Source of the DNA: Acidobacteriota bacterium
Lineage (GTDB): Bacteria > Acidobacteriota > Terriglobia > Acidiferrales > UBA7541
DNA length: 64,000 bases
Assembly: GCA_013289955.1 (NCBI GenBank)
Contig: JABCYZ010000005.1
Span: 62,001 to 126,000, forward strand
Direction of reading: 5' to 3'
Shown here: positions 29,111 through 38,494 of the stretch, one piece after another
How the letters are laid out: every line of letters starts with the position of its first letter
Position numbering within the stretch: the stretch's first letter is position 1
The notes under the pieces: generated by a model
What the model was told of the DNA's origin: nothing
Databases searched by the model: none
What the model saw: only the letters and a program-made list of their open reading frames with translations
Translations under genes and position numbers: made by a program

Positions 29111-29424
29111 ATGGAACTTCTGTCCTGCCTGCGCAGCTCATCCGGCTGCACATGTATAGACGAGCCGGGCGCCACTAATGTTTCGCCGGCCATCGGTTTT
29201 TCTTCTTTAATCTTGCTAATTATTTGCTTTGTTTTGCCCTGCTAATTTTTTTTCGCGCTTGTTTCTCTTTTGATTTTGTAAAAGTTCCATAAATATACGG
29301 AACTTCCGAGAAACCTTTTTTCCCCTGCTTCGTCGCCCCCTTTCCTTTTGCGCAATCCTCTCCCGTCAACGTGCATCGTGTCCCCGCTTCATCTATACTC
29401 AAGGGCATTTTGCGGATGGCATGA
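29111..29424. other. AT- and pyrimidine-rich intergenic region
   Basis: The 314 bases between the small-RNA terminator and the phosphoesterase start are strikingly T-rich on the plus strand (about 29195-29340). They contain AAGTTCC (29282-29288) and GGAACTT (29299-29305), a perfect 7-base hairpin with a 10-base loop followed by a T-rich run. ATGGAACTT at 29111-29119 is the exact reverse complement of 29282-29290. No gene or convincing promoter was found. Confidence 0.4.
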
Positions 29425-30168
29425 ATGCGCATTCTTGTTCTAAGCGATCTTCACGCAAACGCCACAGCCTTCGCCGCTGCTCTCGATTCGGCGGAAGGCC
29501 GCTGGGACGTTTCCGTGTGTCTCGGCGATGTGGTCGGCTACGGCCCCGATCCACACGATGTGGTCGCCATGCTTCGCAAACTCGGTACGCAGACGATTCG
29601 CGGCAACCACGACAAGGCGGTAGCCGGCCTGATGGACACCACCGATTTCAATCCCGTTGCGAAAGCCGCCGTGGATTGGACCCGCTCCCAGCTGAACGCG
29701 GAAGACCTGGCCTGGCTTTCCGCTCTGCCTCACGGACCCCTGGCCACCGATGGAATCGTTTTGGTACACGGCGCGTTTCAGGATGAAGATGAATACGTGT
29801 TTACCCCCGCGCAAGCTCTCGATGGGCTTCTCGATTCCAGCGCCGAAGTCACTTTTTTCGGACATACTCATCACCAGGGCGGCTTCTCGTACCAGGATTC
29901 CAATCTCGAAGTTCTGCAGATTCGTCCGCGCACTTCGGAATCTTTCTCCGCGCTGCGCATCGAAGAGCCGCGGCGCTATCTCCTCAATCCCGGCTCGATC
30001 GGCCAGCCGCGCGACGGCGACCCGCGCGCAGGTTTTGCCATTGCCGATCTTGAACATCAGACCGTGGAATTCTGGCGGGCGCCCTACGATATTTCTGCCG
30101 TCCAGGGGCGCATGCGCGCCGCCAGCCTTCCCGAACCTCTGGTGCAGCGACTCATCGTTGGCCGGTAG
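29425..30168 (+). CDS. YfcE/MJ0936-type metallophosphoesterase
   Basis: A 247-residue calcineurin-like phosphoesterase with a two-metal centre. All ligands are visible: Asp8 and His10 (SDLHAN), Asp35 (LGDVVGYGPDP), Asn61 and His62 (RGNHDK), His115 (LVHGA), and His147 and His149 (FGHTHH). The end LLNPGSIGQPRDGDPRAGFAIADL is typical of the group that cleaves phosphodiesters or small phosphate esters. The cellular substrate is unknown. It is followed in the same direction by a membrane-anchored protein, possibly on one transcript. Confidence 0.92.
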   Translation: MRILVLSDLHANATAFAAALDSAEGRWDVSVCLGDVVGYGPDPHDVVAMLRKLGTQTIRGNHDKAVAGLMDTTDFNPVAKAAVDWTRSQLNAEDLAWLSALPHGPLATDGIVLVHGAFQDEDEYVFTPAQALDGLLDSSAEVTFFGHTHHQGGFSYQDSNLEVLQIRPRTSESFSALRIEEPRRYLLNPGSIGQPRDGDPRAGFAIADLEHQTVEFWRAPYDISAVQGRMRAASLPEPLVQRLIVGR

Positions 30169-30280
30169 GCGTTCTCCGCGTGGCTTCTCCGGGATGCCGG
30201 CTTTTCCTCTCGCCGCCCTTCGCTACACCCGCTTGACGACTAGCGGTATTCAGGCCAGCATCGTTGCTTCGGAGCTTTCC

Positions 30281-30793
30281 ATGTCTGAAACACTGCAAAT
30301 CGAAACGCCAGATCGAGGGCAGCCGAAGGCGGGCCGCTCGTGGATCGCGTGGATGGGCGCCGCCACGATAGCGATCGCCCTCGCCGTTTTGATGTGGCCC
30401 GGCGCAGAACGGCGTCCCGCTTCGAGCACGCGCGAATCTCATCTCCCGTTTGGCGCCGCCGAACAGGCCTACGCGCCTAAACTCCAGATTGAAAATCTGG
30501 CTCTGAGCCGCGCGGAAAATTTCCTGAATCAGGAAGTCACTACGCTAGCGGGCAGCCTGACGAATGCGGGCGATCTCCCGCTCGCCAATGTCGAGCTGAC
30601 CGTTGAATTCTCCGATCAACTTGGGCAGGTCGTCCTGCGCGAATCGCGCGCCGTCTTCGCTTCCTCAGCGCCTCCCTTTGTTCCGGGCGAACACCGTGAT
30701 TTCGAAGTCTCTTTCGAGCATATCCCTTCGTCCTGGAACATTCAGCAGCCCCTGGTCCGTGTCTCCGGCCTGCTATTTACTTCTAAGAAATAA
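30281..30793 (+). CDS. Membrane-anchored beta-sandwich protein of unknown function
   Basis: ATG 30281 is chosen (MSETLQIETPDRGQPKAGR) because GGAG lies six bases upstream; the longer open frame overlaps the phosphoesterase gene. The 170-residue product has one transmembrane helix (about 21-38, WIAWMGAATIAIALAVLMW). The periplasmic domain reads APKLQIENLALSRAENFLNQEVTTLAGSLTNAGDLPLANVELTVEF (read in segments), an FxLYD/DUF2393-like fold in which small exported beta-sandwiches are recognised. Function unknown. Confidence 0.72.
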   Translation: MSETLQIETPDRGQPKAGRSWIAWMGAATIAIALAVLMWPGAERRPASSTRESHLPFGAAEQAYAPKLQIENLALSRAENFLNQEVTTLAGSLTNAGDLPLANVELTVEFSDQLGQVVLRESRAVFASSAPPFVPGEHRDFEVSFEHIPSSWNIQQPLVRVSGLLFTSKK

Positions 30794-30831
30794 TAGTTCC
30801 AGAGCCAATTGTTTCCTTTATACTCTTTGGC

Positions 30832-32307
30832 GTGGACCTCTCCGTCGAACTGCAAGCCTGCCTGAAGGAATTCACCGCCGAAGGCTCCATCGAGATCCGC
30901 GAGAACGGCGGGCGCCTTGCTCCCTTTTCGGGACTCTCCTGGGAGGTTCAGGGCGCCGCGGAGAAGCCCCTCCTGCATCTCTGGTCAGAAAATCACAATC
31001 TTACGCGCCGCGTGCTGGCCATCACGGATCATTCCGACCAGCGGCTGGCGCTTGCCGTCGAGCGATTCGGGCGCGCGAAGCCGGACCGCCTCGAATTTAT
31101 TCGCCTCGAGTTTGAGCGCGCCCAGCGCGATCTTTCGCGGGAGGCATTTTGCGACGGGCTGGGCCGTCTCCTTCGAGCGCAATTCCCGGAGGAAACCCTG
31201 GAATTTCTCTCCGCCTCGCCCGATCTCGAGCATTCTCTTTCCGGCAACCATGTCCGCGGGATCCTCCGCCAGGGTTCTTCCTGCTCGGCGGTGCTTGCCC
31301 CCGACGGGGAGTCGGCGGAGAGCATCGAAGGCAGCCTCACCTTTGCCCTGCTCTGGCTCGATCGTGTACGCCACTCGAATCCCCGTGGCACGATCCATGT
31401 GCTTCGCCTTATTCTGCCAAGAGGTGGTGCACGGCACCTGGCCCACCGCGCCGGCGCCCTGACCGAGGATCTCTCCGTCGAACTCTACGAGCGCGACCCT
31501 CTGAAGGAGACCCTTGAAAAGATCGATCCACGCCGCGCCGGAAATCAAGATACCAGGCTGGTTCCGCAACGCGAATCCGAAGCACTCCTCGATCTGTCGC
31601 GCGCCGCGCTCGATCCTGTCGTGGCCCTGTCCCCGCGCGCCGTTACCAGTCATCCCGTCTGGCAGTCCCGCGAAGTCTTGCTGCGCTTCCGAGGTCTCGC
31701 GTTTGCCCGATGGGACCGCCGGCGCGTCTTCTTCGGTTGTCCCGATCCCCGCACGGAGCTGAATGCTTCGTCCTTCGCGGCTCTGAAGAACTTGCTCCAG
31801 CAACTCGAGAATTATCGCCATCCGCTCTCGACGGAAACGTGCCACCCTCTTTACCGCGGGCAGCCCGAGCGCTGGCTCGAAGCTCTGGTCCTTGAAGACG
31901 TCACGCGCATCGATGCCGCGCTGGATTCGCGATTTGTTTATTCCGGGGTTTTCGCGGAGGCGGGCCGCGAGCATGGCATTCCAAAGCTCCTCACGGTGAC
32001 TCGCGCGGGACGTCTCGCCGTTCTCGAGCTGAAAGCCAGCGAGCACATTCATCTTCCACTGGAAGCTGCAGGCGACTGGCTTCAGATCCGCCGCCATCTG
32101 GAGCAGCGCGATTTTGCCCGCTCCGGTTATTTTCCGGGAATCGAATTGCAGGCCGCTCCGCCGCTTCTCTATCTCCTAGCTCCCGAGCTTCGCTTCCACC
32201 CGTCCACGGATACCCTCATGCGTTTTCTCTCCAAGGATCTCGAAACTACGCGCGTCGGTTTGGCGGAGGGCTGGCGCCGCGGCTTGTGCGTCGTCATGCG
32301 CCAGTAA
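30832..32307 (+). CDS. Hypothetical protein with PD-(D/E)XK nuclease-like C-terminal domain
   Basis: A 491-residue protein from GTG 30832, not recognised as a named family. The first 230 residues are mixed alpha/beta with no motif I know. Residues about 345-425 look like the core of a restriction-endonuclease fold: a helix with WLEALVLED, then GIPKLLTVTRAGRLAVLELKASEHIHLPLEAAGDWLQIRRHL (read in segments). The beta strand with Glu399-x-Lys401 fits the ExK half of the active site. The position where relatives usually have Asp (a VDLL-like segment) reads IPKLL here, so catalysis may be lost. A DNA repair or recombination role is only inferred. It is followed by a STAS gene. Confidence 0.7.
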   Translation: MDLSVELQACLKEFTAEGSIEIRENGGRLAPFSGLSWEVQGAAEKPLLHLWSENHNLTRRVLAITDHSDQRLALAVERFGRAKPDRLEFIRLEFERAQRDLSREAFCDGLGRLLRAQFPEETLEFLSASPDLEHSLSGNHVRGILRQGSSCSAVLAPDGESAESIEGSLTFALLWLDRVRHSNPRGTIHVLRLILPRGGARHLAHRAGALTEDLSVELYERDPLKETLEKIDPRRAGNQDTRLVPQRESEALLDLSRAALDPVVALSPRAVTSHPVWQSREVLLRFRGLAFARWDRRRVFFGCPDPRTELNASSFAALKNLLQQLENYRHPLSTETCHPLYRGQPERWLEALVLEDVTRIDAALDSRFVYSGVFAEAGREHGIPKLLTVTRAGRLAVLELKASEHIHLPLEAAGDWLQIRRHLEQRDFARSGYFPGIELQAAPPLLYLLAPELRFHPSTDTLMRFLSKDLETTRVGLAEGWRRGLCVVMRQ

Positions 32308-32432
32308 GCCGGGTCCTCCCTCGGCGCATTCTTTCCCGAAGCTCCATCCGGGAGTCTTCCATTTTGCGCCGCCTTTCATAATATTTTCTTCCTTCTGAAA
32401 TATCCTGTCTTGAACCTCCCCGGCACAGTAGA

Positions 32433-32837
32433 ATGACGTTTACCAGCACTGGGGGGCCTATATTGAATTTTTCCGCAACCATCCGGCACACGCCGCGAGC
32501 TTCTCTTATAGATCTTCGCGGACGACTCACATTTTTCGAAGTTGGCGTTCTCCGCGAAAACATCAGTCGTCTTCTCGGCGAAGGAAAGAAACACATCGTC
32601 CTCAATTTGAGCGGGTTGCAATACCTCGACAGCTCCGGGATCGGCGAACTGGCGCGCATGTACGTGATGGTGCTTAAAAGCGGTGGCGAAATGAAAGTTG
32701 TTGGATTATCCCGCAACGTCGAGGAAGTCTTGAAGGTCACCCATCTCTACCAGGTCTTCCCGGAATTCCCCGATGAGGAAGCCGCTCTGAAAAGCTTCCC
32801 CTCCTCTGAAGCAGATAAATCGAGTGGAAACACCTAG
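32433..32837 (+). CDS. STAS-domain anti-sigma-factor antagonist
   Basis: A 134-residue SpoIIAA-like protein. The STAS fold runs about 15-115, with the hallmark phosphorylation loop LQYLDSSGIGELARM (Ser67 or Ser68 the likely target) and GGEMKVVGLSRNVEEVLKVTHL. Such proteins bind an anti-sigma kinase and release a sigma factor when dephosphorylated; no RsbW-type kinase or sigma gene is in the window. ATG 32433 lacks a clear Shine-Dalgarno; TTG 32463 after a G-rich run is an alternative start that keeps the domain. Confidence 0.9.
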   Translation: MTFTSTGGPILNFSATIRHTPRASLIDLRGRLTFFEVGVLRENISRLLGEGKKHIVLNLSGLQYLDSSGIGELARMYVMVLKSGGEMKVVGLSRNVEEVLKVTHLYQVFPEFPDEEAALKSFPSSEADKSSGNT

Positions 32838-32877
32838 CATAAAAATACTAGATCAAAAAAACAGGCCCAAAAGGAGA

Positions 32878-32910
32878 GAAGCAGCTAAGGCGTTGAGCCT
32901 TGGCTGCTTC
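32878..32910. terminator. Strong hairpin between convergent genes
   Basis: Fourteen-base arms (32878-32891 and 32897-32910, one G-U/T-G position) with loop GTTGA lie just after the STAS gene and before the convergent HNH gene. There is no long U-tract (only UCUCCUUUU on the minus strand). It probably works as a weak bidirectional terminator or an mRNA 3'-end stabiliser. Confidence 0.55.
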
Positions 32911-32960
32911 CCGGGGTGTGTCCTCGAAGTGGTTAGTTATTAATTTAGATGCATGGCAGC

Positions 32961-32990
32961 AAAAAAGGTTTCACTTGCTGAAAAAAACCT
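32961..32990 (-). terminator. Probable terminator of the HNH endonuclease gene
   Basis: On the minus strand AGGTTT (32990-32985) pairs with AAACCT (32971-32966) across a 13-base loop and is followed by a five- to six-U run (32966-32961). The stem is short and AU-rich, so confidence is moderate. Confidence 0.5.
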
Positions 32991-33017
32991 GCAATTTTTC
33001 TTTTTCGCCGAAAACGC

Positions 33018-33527
33018 CTAATAAAACAGATACTTACGCCAGCGCTCGTCGCGGTGTCCGATGAGCCGCATCAGCTGGCGCGAGGTATGAAGGGTGAATG
33101 GCCGAGGCCGCCTGGCCAGTTTGAACCCGGCCTCTTCCGGCGTCCGGTCGCCCTTGCTGTTATTGCAACGATAGCAACACGCCACTAGGTTTTCCCACGA
33201 AGAGCGCCCGCCGCGCGATCGCGGCACCACGTGGTCGAGCGTCAATTCCGAACTCGGAAAAATCCCTCCGCAGAATTGGCAAGTATTGCGGTCCCGCAGC
33301 AAAATGTTTTTCCGCGAAAGCGCACGGCTTTGCTGCGGAATGTGCCTGTAGGCCAGCAGTCGGATCACCGACGGCACGCGATGCGCATGCGCTGCCGAGT
33401 GTACCTCGGCGCTGTGCATCTCCTCGGCCTGCGCTACGCCCTTCAAGAGCAGCACCATGGCCCGGCGCACTGCCGTCACGTTGATCGGCTCATACGTCGC
33501 ATTGAGCACGAGCACGGGCTCCTGCAT
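33018..33527 (-). CDS. HNH endonuclease
   Basis: A 169-residue HNH-type nuclease from ATG 33527 ([23 protein letters not shown]), the usual start of this bacterial group. The frame continues to ATG 33665, where AGGG lies upstream, so a 46-residue longer form is possible. The HNH/zinc module is at about 80-125: CQFCGG, then [20 protein letters not shown] with the catalytic His, and [17 protein letters not shown] with the second Cys pair. The genomic role of these small stand-alone HNH proteins is unknown; restriction or repair are possibilities. No mobile-element genes are adjacent. Confidence 0.9.
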   Translation of the reverse strand: MQEPVLVLNATYEPINVTAVRRAMVLLLKGVAQAEEMHSAEVHSAAHAHRVPSVIRLLAYRHIPQQSRALSRKNILLRDRNTCQFCGGIFPSSELTLDHVVPRSRGGRSSWENLVACCYRCNNSKGDRTPEEAGFKLARRPRPFTLHTSRQLMRLIGHRDERWRKYLFY

Positions 33528-33816
33528 CAGCGAGGCACGCCTCGGCAATATTGGGTTGTGGGATCTACTGTCCGCGGGATCCGCGGACCCGGGCGCAGCG
33601 ACGCTGCCCGCTTCGGGGGCATACCGCCCTCGGAAATCGCCCGACTTTGGCCGGTTTGCGCTCATCGCGCTACCCTAGGTTAAATACCCTACGCTTTAGG
33701 TTACCACTATCCGGGGCTCGGAGGGGATTTCTCGCGGCCCGGTGTAACGTCAGCGACGAGGCTTGGCACCCGCCTCCGGCAGCGTCCCACTCGAAAACGA
33801 AGCCCTAAACGTGTAA

Positions 33817-33836
33817 GCCGACCCTCACAGGTCGGC
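33817..33836 (-). terminator. Hairpin downstream of the DksA-type gene
   Basis: GCCGACC (33817-33823) and GGTCGGC (33830-33836) form a perfect 7-base stem with a 6-base loop, 27 bases past the stop of the zinc-finger gene. The minus strand continues UUACACGUUU, a poor U-tract, so termination would be weak. Confidence 0.45.
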
Positions 33837-33862
33837 CACTCGCGCTACCTTGACCTCGGGGG

Positions 33863-34216
33863 TTAGAGCAGCCCTTGTTCCATCTTCTCCTGACACGTGA
33901 TGCAGTGCTTGGCCCACGGTACTGCCTCGAGCCGCTTCTGCTGCATCTCTTCCTGGCAGTTCGCGCAGACGCCGTACTCATCGGTGTTGATGCGCTTCAG
34001 AGCCGCATCGATCATGTTCAGGATCGTGCGATCCGTATTGGTCATGCCAAAAAGGAATTCCTTCGTATAGGAATTCGCCGCCTTGTCGGCCAGGTCCACC
34101 GTCGGATCTTCGTCCGCGGTGCGCCCCTCTTCTTGCGTGCGCGCGATGGTCTTCATCAACTCCTCACGCCGCACCTGCAACTTCTTCTTGTAGTAATCGA
34201 GCCTTTTCTTGTCCAT
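33863..34216 (-). CDS. DksA/TraR-type zinc-finger protein
   Basis: A 117-residue protein from ATG 34216 (MDKKRLDYYKKKLQVRREEL); the frame is open far upstream but over unrelated sequence. An N-terminal coiled coil (about 3-60) leads to a C4 zinc finger, VCANCQEEMQQKRLEAVPWAKHCITCQEKME (read in segments). This is the layout of DksA-family proteins, which reach into the RNA polymerase secondary channel and act with ppGpp. The coiled-coil tip has TADEDPTVDLADKA, where DksA has its acidic pair. A TTGACA promoter lies upstream. Confidence 0.92.
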   Translation of the reverse strand: MDKKRLDYYKKKLQVRREELMKTIARTQEEGRTADEDPTVDLADKAANSYTKEFLFGMTNTDRTILNMIDAALKRINTDEYGVCANCQEEMQQKRLEAVPWAKHCITCQEKMEQGLL

Positions 34217-34264
34217 GGAAGTCCCGCCCCTCTGTCTGCTTTCGGGGCCATCTAAAAACTCCGT

Positions 34265-34293
34265 AGTGTAGACCTGCTCTTTCGGAGTGTCAA
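34265..34293 (-). promoter_or_regulatory. Promoter of the DksA-type gene
   Basis: On the minus strand TTGACA (34293-34288), a 17-base spacer and TACACT (34270-34265). The expected transcript starts about 40 bases before ATG 34216. Confidence 0.7.
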
Positions 34294-34451
34294 GTAACTG
34301 CGTTCTGACTGGGTGCTTAGATGCCCGCACGGCTCGATTGGTCGCACAAGCCACGGCGCCCAGGAAAACCGCCGGCAGGTTCTCGGCACACGCATTCGTG
34401 AACGTGCGTTTTTTCCTGCCCTTTCTGATTGCTGGCGAAATGTTTAAGGAG

Positions 34452-36341
34452 CTATGGGCGCGCTTCAAAGCGCGATCGGCACACGGAAGAGATGCAGCTT
34501 TCGCGGAACGTGGCGGCCGTTGCATCTGGCATCTGCCATTCCTTCCCGCGCAGGACAGCGTCGACGAGTTCACCTTCTAGCTTCCCCTCGGCTTGCGGGA
34601 TGACTTTGCCCGACCACTGCGTCCTCCAACGATCCAACCGAGCGCGAAGAATGTCCTGGTCTTCGGCGGGGCCGTATTGCGACATCTCGAAAGCCGCCAT
34701 GCCCGCCTGCCCCGCGGGCCCGTTCGCCAAGCGCTCGCGCAGAAAGGCGTCGAGCCCGCTTGAGTAGTACGACCTGAACAGGGCGAAACTGATGTCGGGC
34801 TCCAGTTCTTCGGCACCGGGCGGCAAAGCTGCCTCGAGGAGCGGAAGCGCGCGCCTGGCGTCCCAACGCATGAGATATGCCAGCATCCCGCCGCGGGCCT
34901 GCCCGTCCCAACGGGGGCCGGACTTTTCGTACAAAGCCAGAAGATCGTCAAAAATTGCATTGGTCGCAAACCGGGCTGCGAGCGCCGTTTTTTGCTGCAA
35001 ATCCACTCCTCCGTGCTTGACGTTTTCCGAAGCAGCGCGGATTTGCTCTTTCAGGCATTCGTCCGTTTCCGGCAGCACATCGAATGGAGCGTTTTGGATC
35101 GCCCTTTGAATGGTCCGTCGATTTGCGCACACCTCTTCTATGACAAACGATCTTACGTTTTCGGGCGCAAGTTTGATCATCTGTGCCAGAGCGGCCGTGC
35201 GCTCGCCAGACAGAAGGGGATCCTTTTCTGTTTCCAAGATGGTCCGAAGGGCGGGCACCAGGCGTGGATCCTGCAAGTACGTCCCGTAGCTGTTCAGCAG
35301 CCAGTCCACGCTGTACTCATTCACCTGGGCAAAGTGAGTGATCAAGACTTCTCGCGCGGCGGCGAAATCGTTCCCGGCAGTCTCTTTTCGTTGCGCAAGC
35401 CGAACGAACAGTGTCTCGGCCGCAGTCACGAGGGGCTCTCGAGCGCGCTGGGGCAGCGTCAGAGCGATCAGGTGCAAGTATTCCCCTTCGATTCGAGCAG
35501 CCTCTAAAGCCTTCTCCGGCGCAGCGGGATCAAAGGGAACTGCCAGGCGCGCCTTGAGATCTACGGCAGTTTCCAGCAGCGAAAAGCCTGCCGACAGGGA
35601 TTGTGCAGGATCAACTAGCGCGCGCTCTAGCTCGGCCACCACCAGAGCCCGATTTCGCGCCGTCCAAAGGCCCCGGGTAACATCTACGCTAAACGGATAG
35701 AAAGTCTTCGGACGCACGAAGAGTGAAAGCTTTACTCGCGTCGAAGCATCTCCCGTCAGCCAATCCAGTTCTTCGGCTAATGGCTGTGCTTGCTGCATGT
35801 TGCTTGCTTCGCGGATTTTCTTCTCAAGCACTGCTGCTCGAGCGGCCTCATCGGCATCACTCATTGCTTCGACATCAAACTCCACTTCGTTGCTCGTCAG
35901 CGGCTCCAGGTTCTGACCCTCTCCGCTGGCTACGCGACTCGTCACAACATGAACTTTGTAGTGGCCCGGCGCGTCGAAGCGGTACACCGCATTTAGAACG
36001 AGACCGACCGTCACCGGTGTGTTTCGTTCCAGAGCGGATATAGAAGCATAGTCAGGACTGTATCGGTGCCCGCGCGCCTGATCATCCAACCACGGAAACA
36101 CCCCCGTCGCCGGGGACAAGAAGAACTCATCCACAGGCGATGCAGGGTCCGTGGTCGTCCCGTTTAAGGAAAAGCCCGCTTCGCTTGCCGTAAACGTGAG
36201 ATTAAGCCGGATGGGTTCACCGGCGCGGTATACCGTCTGGCTCTCGGCGGGCGACAGCTCCACGCGAACCGGCCCGCCCGTTTGCCCGAAGGCTCCGCCC
36301 GAGGCCGCCAGTCCTAGCAGCGCACCGAGGAATTGACGCAT
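34452..36341 (-). CDS. Large exported protein of unknown function
   Basis: A 629-residue protein from ATG 36341, chosen because GAGG lies eight bases upstream. The signal peptide (MRQFLGALLGLAASGGAFG) is followed by an immunoglobulin-like beta region (about 20-170; VRVELSPAESQTVYRAGEP, YRFDAPGHYKVHVVTSR). The remainder is helical and rich in Ala, Leu and Glu (about 170-620), with the look of HEAT-type repeats (LVPALRTILETEKDPLLSGERTAAL in segments). Acidobacterial exported proteins of this plan are common and uncharacterised. No catalytic motif seen. Confidence 0.75.
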   Translation of the reverse strand: MRQFLGALLGLAASGGAFGQTGGPVRVELSPAESQTVYRAGEPIRLNLTFTASEAGFSLNGTTTDPASPVDEFFLSPATGVFPWLDDQARGHRYSPDYASISALERNTPVTVGLVLNAVYRFDAPGHYKVHVVTSRVASGEGQNLEPLTSNEVEFDVEAMSDADEAARAAVLEKKIREASNMQQAQPLAEELDWLTGDASTRVKLSLFVRPKTFYPFSVDVTRGLWTARNRALVVAELERALVDPAQSLSAGFSLLETAVDLKARLAVPFDPAAPEKALEAARIEGEYLHLIALTLPQRAREPLVTAAETLFVRLAQRKETAGNDFAAAREVLITHFAQVNEYSVDWLLNSYGTYLQDPRLVPALRTILETEKDPLLSGERTAALAQMIKLAPENVRSFVIEEVCANRRTIQRAIQNAPFDVLPETDECLKEQIRAASENVKHGGVDLQQKTALAARFATNAIFDDLLALYEKSGPRWDGQARGGMLAYLMRWDARRALPLLEAALPPGAEELEPDISFALFRSYYSSGLDAFLRERLANGPAGQAGMAAFEMSQYGPAEDQDILRARLDRWRTQWSGKVIPQAEGKLEGELVDAVLRGKEWQMPDATAATFRESCISSVCRSRFEARP

Positions 36342-36549
36342 CGGGGCCACCTCATCGAGCAAATGTCTCTAGGACGGCAAATGTGCCGCCGAATTCATTT
36401 TGCGGATTCAGGAATACGATGACGGGCACCGTCACCGGGGTTGCCGCCATGGCTTGCACCAGGGAGGCCCGGAATTCCTATAGCTAACGGGCGCTCCCTG
36501 GCGACAGACTGCTCTTTTGGGATTAGTTGCAACCCGGCCCACAGCCTGT

Positions 36550-38346
36550 CTAGGGCACGAGGGGCAAAATCAGCGCTGAGGGATGTGCTTTGTCGTGGTA
36601 AACCACGTTCGTCGCTTTGACCATACGGGTCGCGCGCGCCTGCTCTTCGCCGGTATTCAGGTTGCGGTCGAACCGGGGGAAATTGCTGCTGGAAACTTCC
36701 AGCCGCAGTTTGTGTCCCGCCAGAAAAACGTTGCTCGTGGCCCACAAGTCCACCGTTACGTGGTACATCTCGCCCGGATTCGCCAGCTGCGGCTTTTCCT
36801 CGGAATTCCGGTAGCGCATTCGCAAAATGCCGCTCGTCAGGTTCTGCGCAAATCCGTTCGGCCAAACGTCCACCAGCATTCCCGTAAAGTCCGTATCCAC
36901 GGCCGAGCTGCTCACATACAAATCCAGCGTCACCGGCCCGGTTACCTCGAAATCCTTCAGAAACGCCGGCGTCGTAAACACCAGCACGTCCGGGCGTCCC
37001 TCCGCCGGCCGCTGATCCTCCGGACCGATCCCCGTCGGCAACGCCCCGCAGCAAAGCGGCCCGCCAATCGTCGGTACCGCGTCGCTCGGGTCATAGACAT
37101 ATTGATCCGCCTTTTCCTCAGCCGGTGCCGCGATGCCGAGCGTTCCGTTTCCTCCGAGTCCGTTCGCCCCGCCGCCCGTCGAGTGCAGATAATATTTTGT
37201 GCTCTTGGCCCGCGCTAAAGGCCAGTCCTCTTCGTCGCGCCACTCATTCCTGCCCATGACAAAAATCTTTACCGGCTTTTCTTTCTCCACGCCGCTTGGA
37301 AGGCCCTTCAAAATCGAGTCGTACCAGCGCAAGGTGATTTCATCCTGATCGATCGGCAGCTTCTCCCCAAAATCCACGCCGCCCACCCATCGACTCGACG
37401 ATCCTCCGGCATGGCCGCCTACATACACCACCAGCCGCTGCCCATGTTTCGCGGCCTCCGTACCGCCTTCTGTCTTCAGTCGCGCATAGTTCTTCAGCGA
37501 TCCGCCCAGAAAAATGTCGTACCACGCCGCAAAACTCAAAACCGGCACCTGTATATCCGCGTAATGATCCTCAATCGACCACTGCTTCCAGTAGGCATCA
37601 AAACTCGGATGCGCCAGCCAATCCCTGAAATAAGGCGCAATCCCCACCGCCGAAGGCGCCTCCAGCACGGCAAAATCCGCCAAGGGCAGCGTTTTCGTCC
37701 CCGCCAGAGCGCTGCTCTCCTCGACGCGCCGCCGCATCGTGTTCATCGCCAGGCCCGTGCTCCACGATTCGTTGAACCACTGTTCAAATGCGCCGCCCTG
37801 ATACGTCCATCCATTGTGATAATTCGAAGCCGTCACCGTTGGGCAGATCCCGGCCAGATGCGGCGGCTTCGCAATCGCCGCCAGCATTTGCGTGGCCCCC
37901 ACGTACGACCCGCCAAACATTCCCACCTTCCCGTTCGAATAAGGCAGGGCCGCCGCCCACTCCACCGTGTCGTACCCGTCCAGCGACTCATTCTTGAACG
38001 TGTAAAACTCCCCGTCCGAGGTAAATCTCCCGCGCACATCCTGCGCGATCACCACGTACCCGCGCGCCGCTCCCTTCCATCCAAAATTCGTCTCGCCCGT
38101 CTTGTCATAAGGCGTCCGCACCAGCAGCACTGGAAACTTTCCATCGGCCTTTGGCCTGTAGATATCCGCGCGCAAAGTCACCCCGTCGCGCATTCTTGCC
38201 GCCACGTTCCGTTCCACCACCACCTCATAGCTGTCCGCCGCACGCACGACGCCTGCAGCCATCAACGCGAATATCGCCGCCGCGCACGCGGCCATACCCG
38301 CGCCCGAAGATTTCCCCGGCCCGAAACCTCTCACATTCATTCGCAT
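36550..38346 (-). CDS. CocE/NonD-type X-Pro dipeptidyl-peptidase family hydrolase
   Basis: A 598-residue exported serine hydrolase. A signal peptide (MAACAAAIFALMAAGVVRAA) precedes the alpha/beta hydrolase domain, which starts RMRDGVTLRADIYRPKADG. The nucleophile is Ser147 in FGGSYVG. A likely acid is Asp in FAAWYDIFL and the His lies in VYVGGHAGG. The C-terminal jelly-roll domain (about 420-590) carries FLKDFEVTGPVTLDLYVSSSAVDTDF and HKLRLEVSSSNFPRFDRNLNTG (both read in segments), typical of the family. Members cleave esters or acylated peptides; the substrate here is unknown. A TTGACA promoter and a GAGG ribosome site support the start. Confidence 0.93.
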   Translation of the reverse strand: MRMNVRGFGPGKSSGAGMAACAAAIFALMAAGVVRAADSYEVVVERNVAARMRDGVTLRADIYRPKADGKFPVLLVRTPYDKTGETNFGWKGAARGYVVIAQDVRGRFTSDGEFYTFKNESLDGYDTVEWAAALPYSNGKVGMFGGSYVGATQMLAAIAKPPHLAGICPTVTASNYHNGWTYQGGAFEQWFNESWSTGLAMNTMRRRVEESSALAGTKTLPLADFAVLEAPSAVGIAPYFRDWLAHPSFDAYWKQWSIEDHYADIQVPVLSFAAWYDIFLGGSLKNYARLKTEGGTEAAKHGQRLVVYVGGHAGGSSSRWVGGVDFGEKLPIDQDEITLRWYDSILKGLPSGVEKEKPVKIFVMGRNEWRDEEDWPLARAKSTKYYLHSTGGGANGLGGNGTLGIAAPAEEKADQYVYDPSDAVPTIGGPLCCGALPTGIGPEDQRPAEGRPDVLVFTTPAFLKDFEVTGPVTLDLYVSSSAVDTDFTGMLVDVWPNGFAQNLTSGILRMRYRNSEEKPQLANPGEMYHVTVDLWATSNVFLAGHKLRLEVSSSNFPRFDRNLNTGEEQARATRMVKATNVVYHDKAHPSALILPLVP

Positions 38347-38394
38347 CGTTTTGCCTCGACGGATGACTCTCTGTTGACCCTAGGAAAGCTGTGG

Positions 38395-38423
38395 AGCGTA
38401 GGCCCACGCCCTGCCGCTGTCAA
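38395..38423 (-). promoter_or_regulatory. Promoter of the CocE-type hydrolase gene
   Basis: On the minus strand TTGACA (38423-38418), a 17-base spacer and TACGCT (38400-38395), about 50 bases before ATG 38346. Confidence 0.65.
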
Positions 38424-38494
38424 GACCGTTCTGACCCATCACGGATCGCGGTCAGAGATCACTTGTGGCGGTGCAGCTCGCTGCCCCGGACCGG

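Noticed and set aside
34217..34573. 118-residue N-terminal extension of the DksA-type protein
   Set aside because: The extension overlaps the neighbouring gene and the promoter at 34265-34293, and the family starts at MDKKRLDYY.
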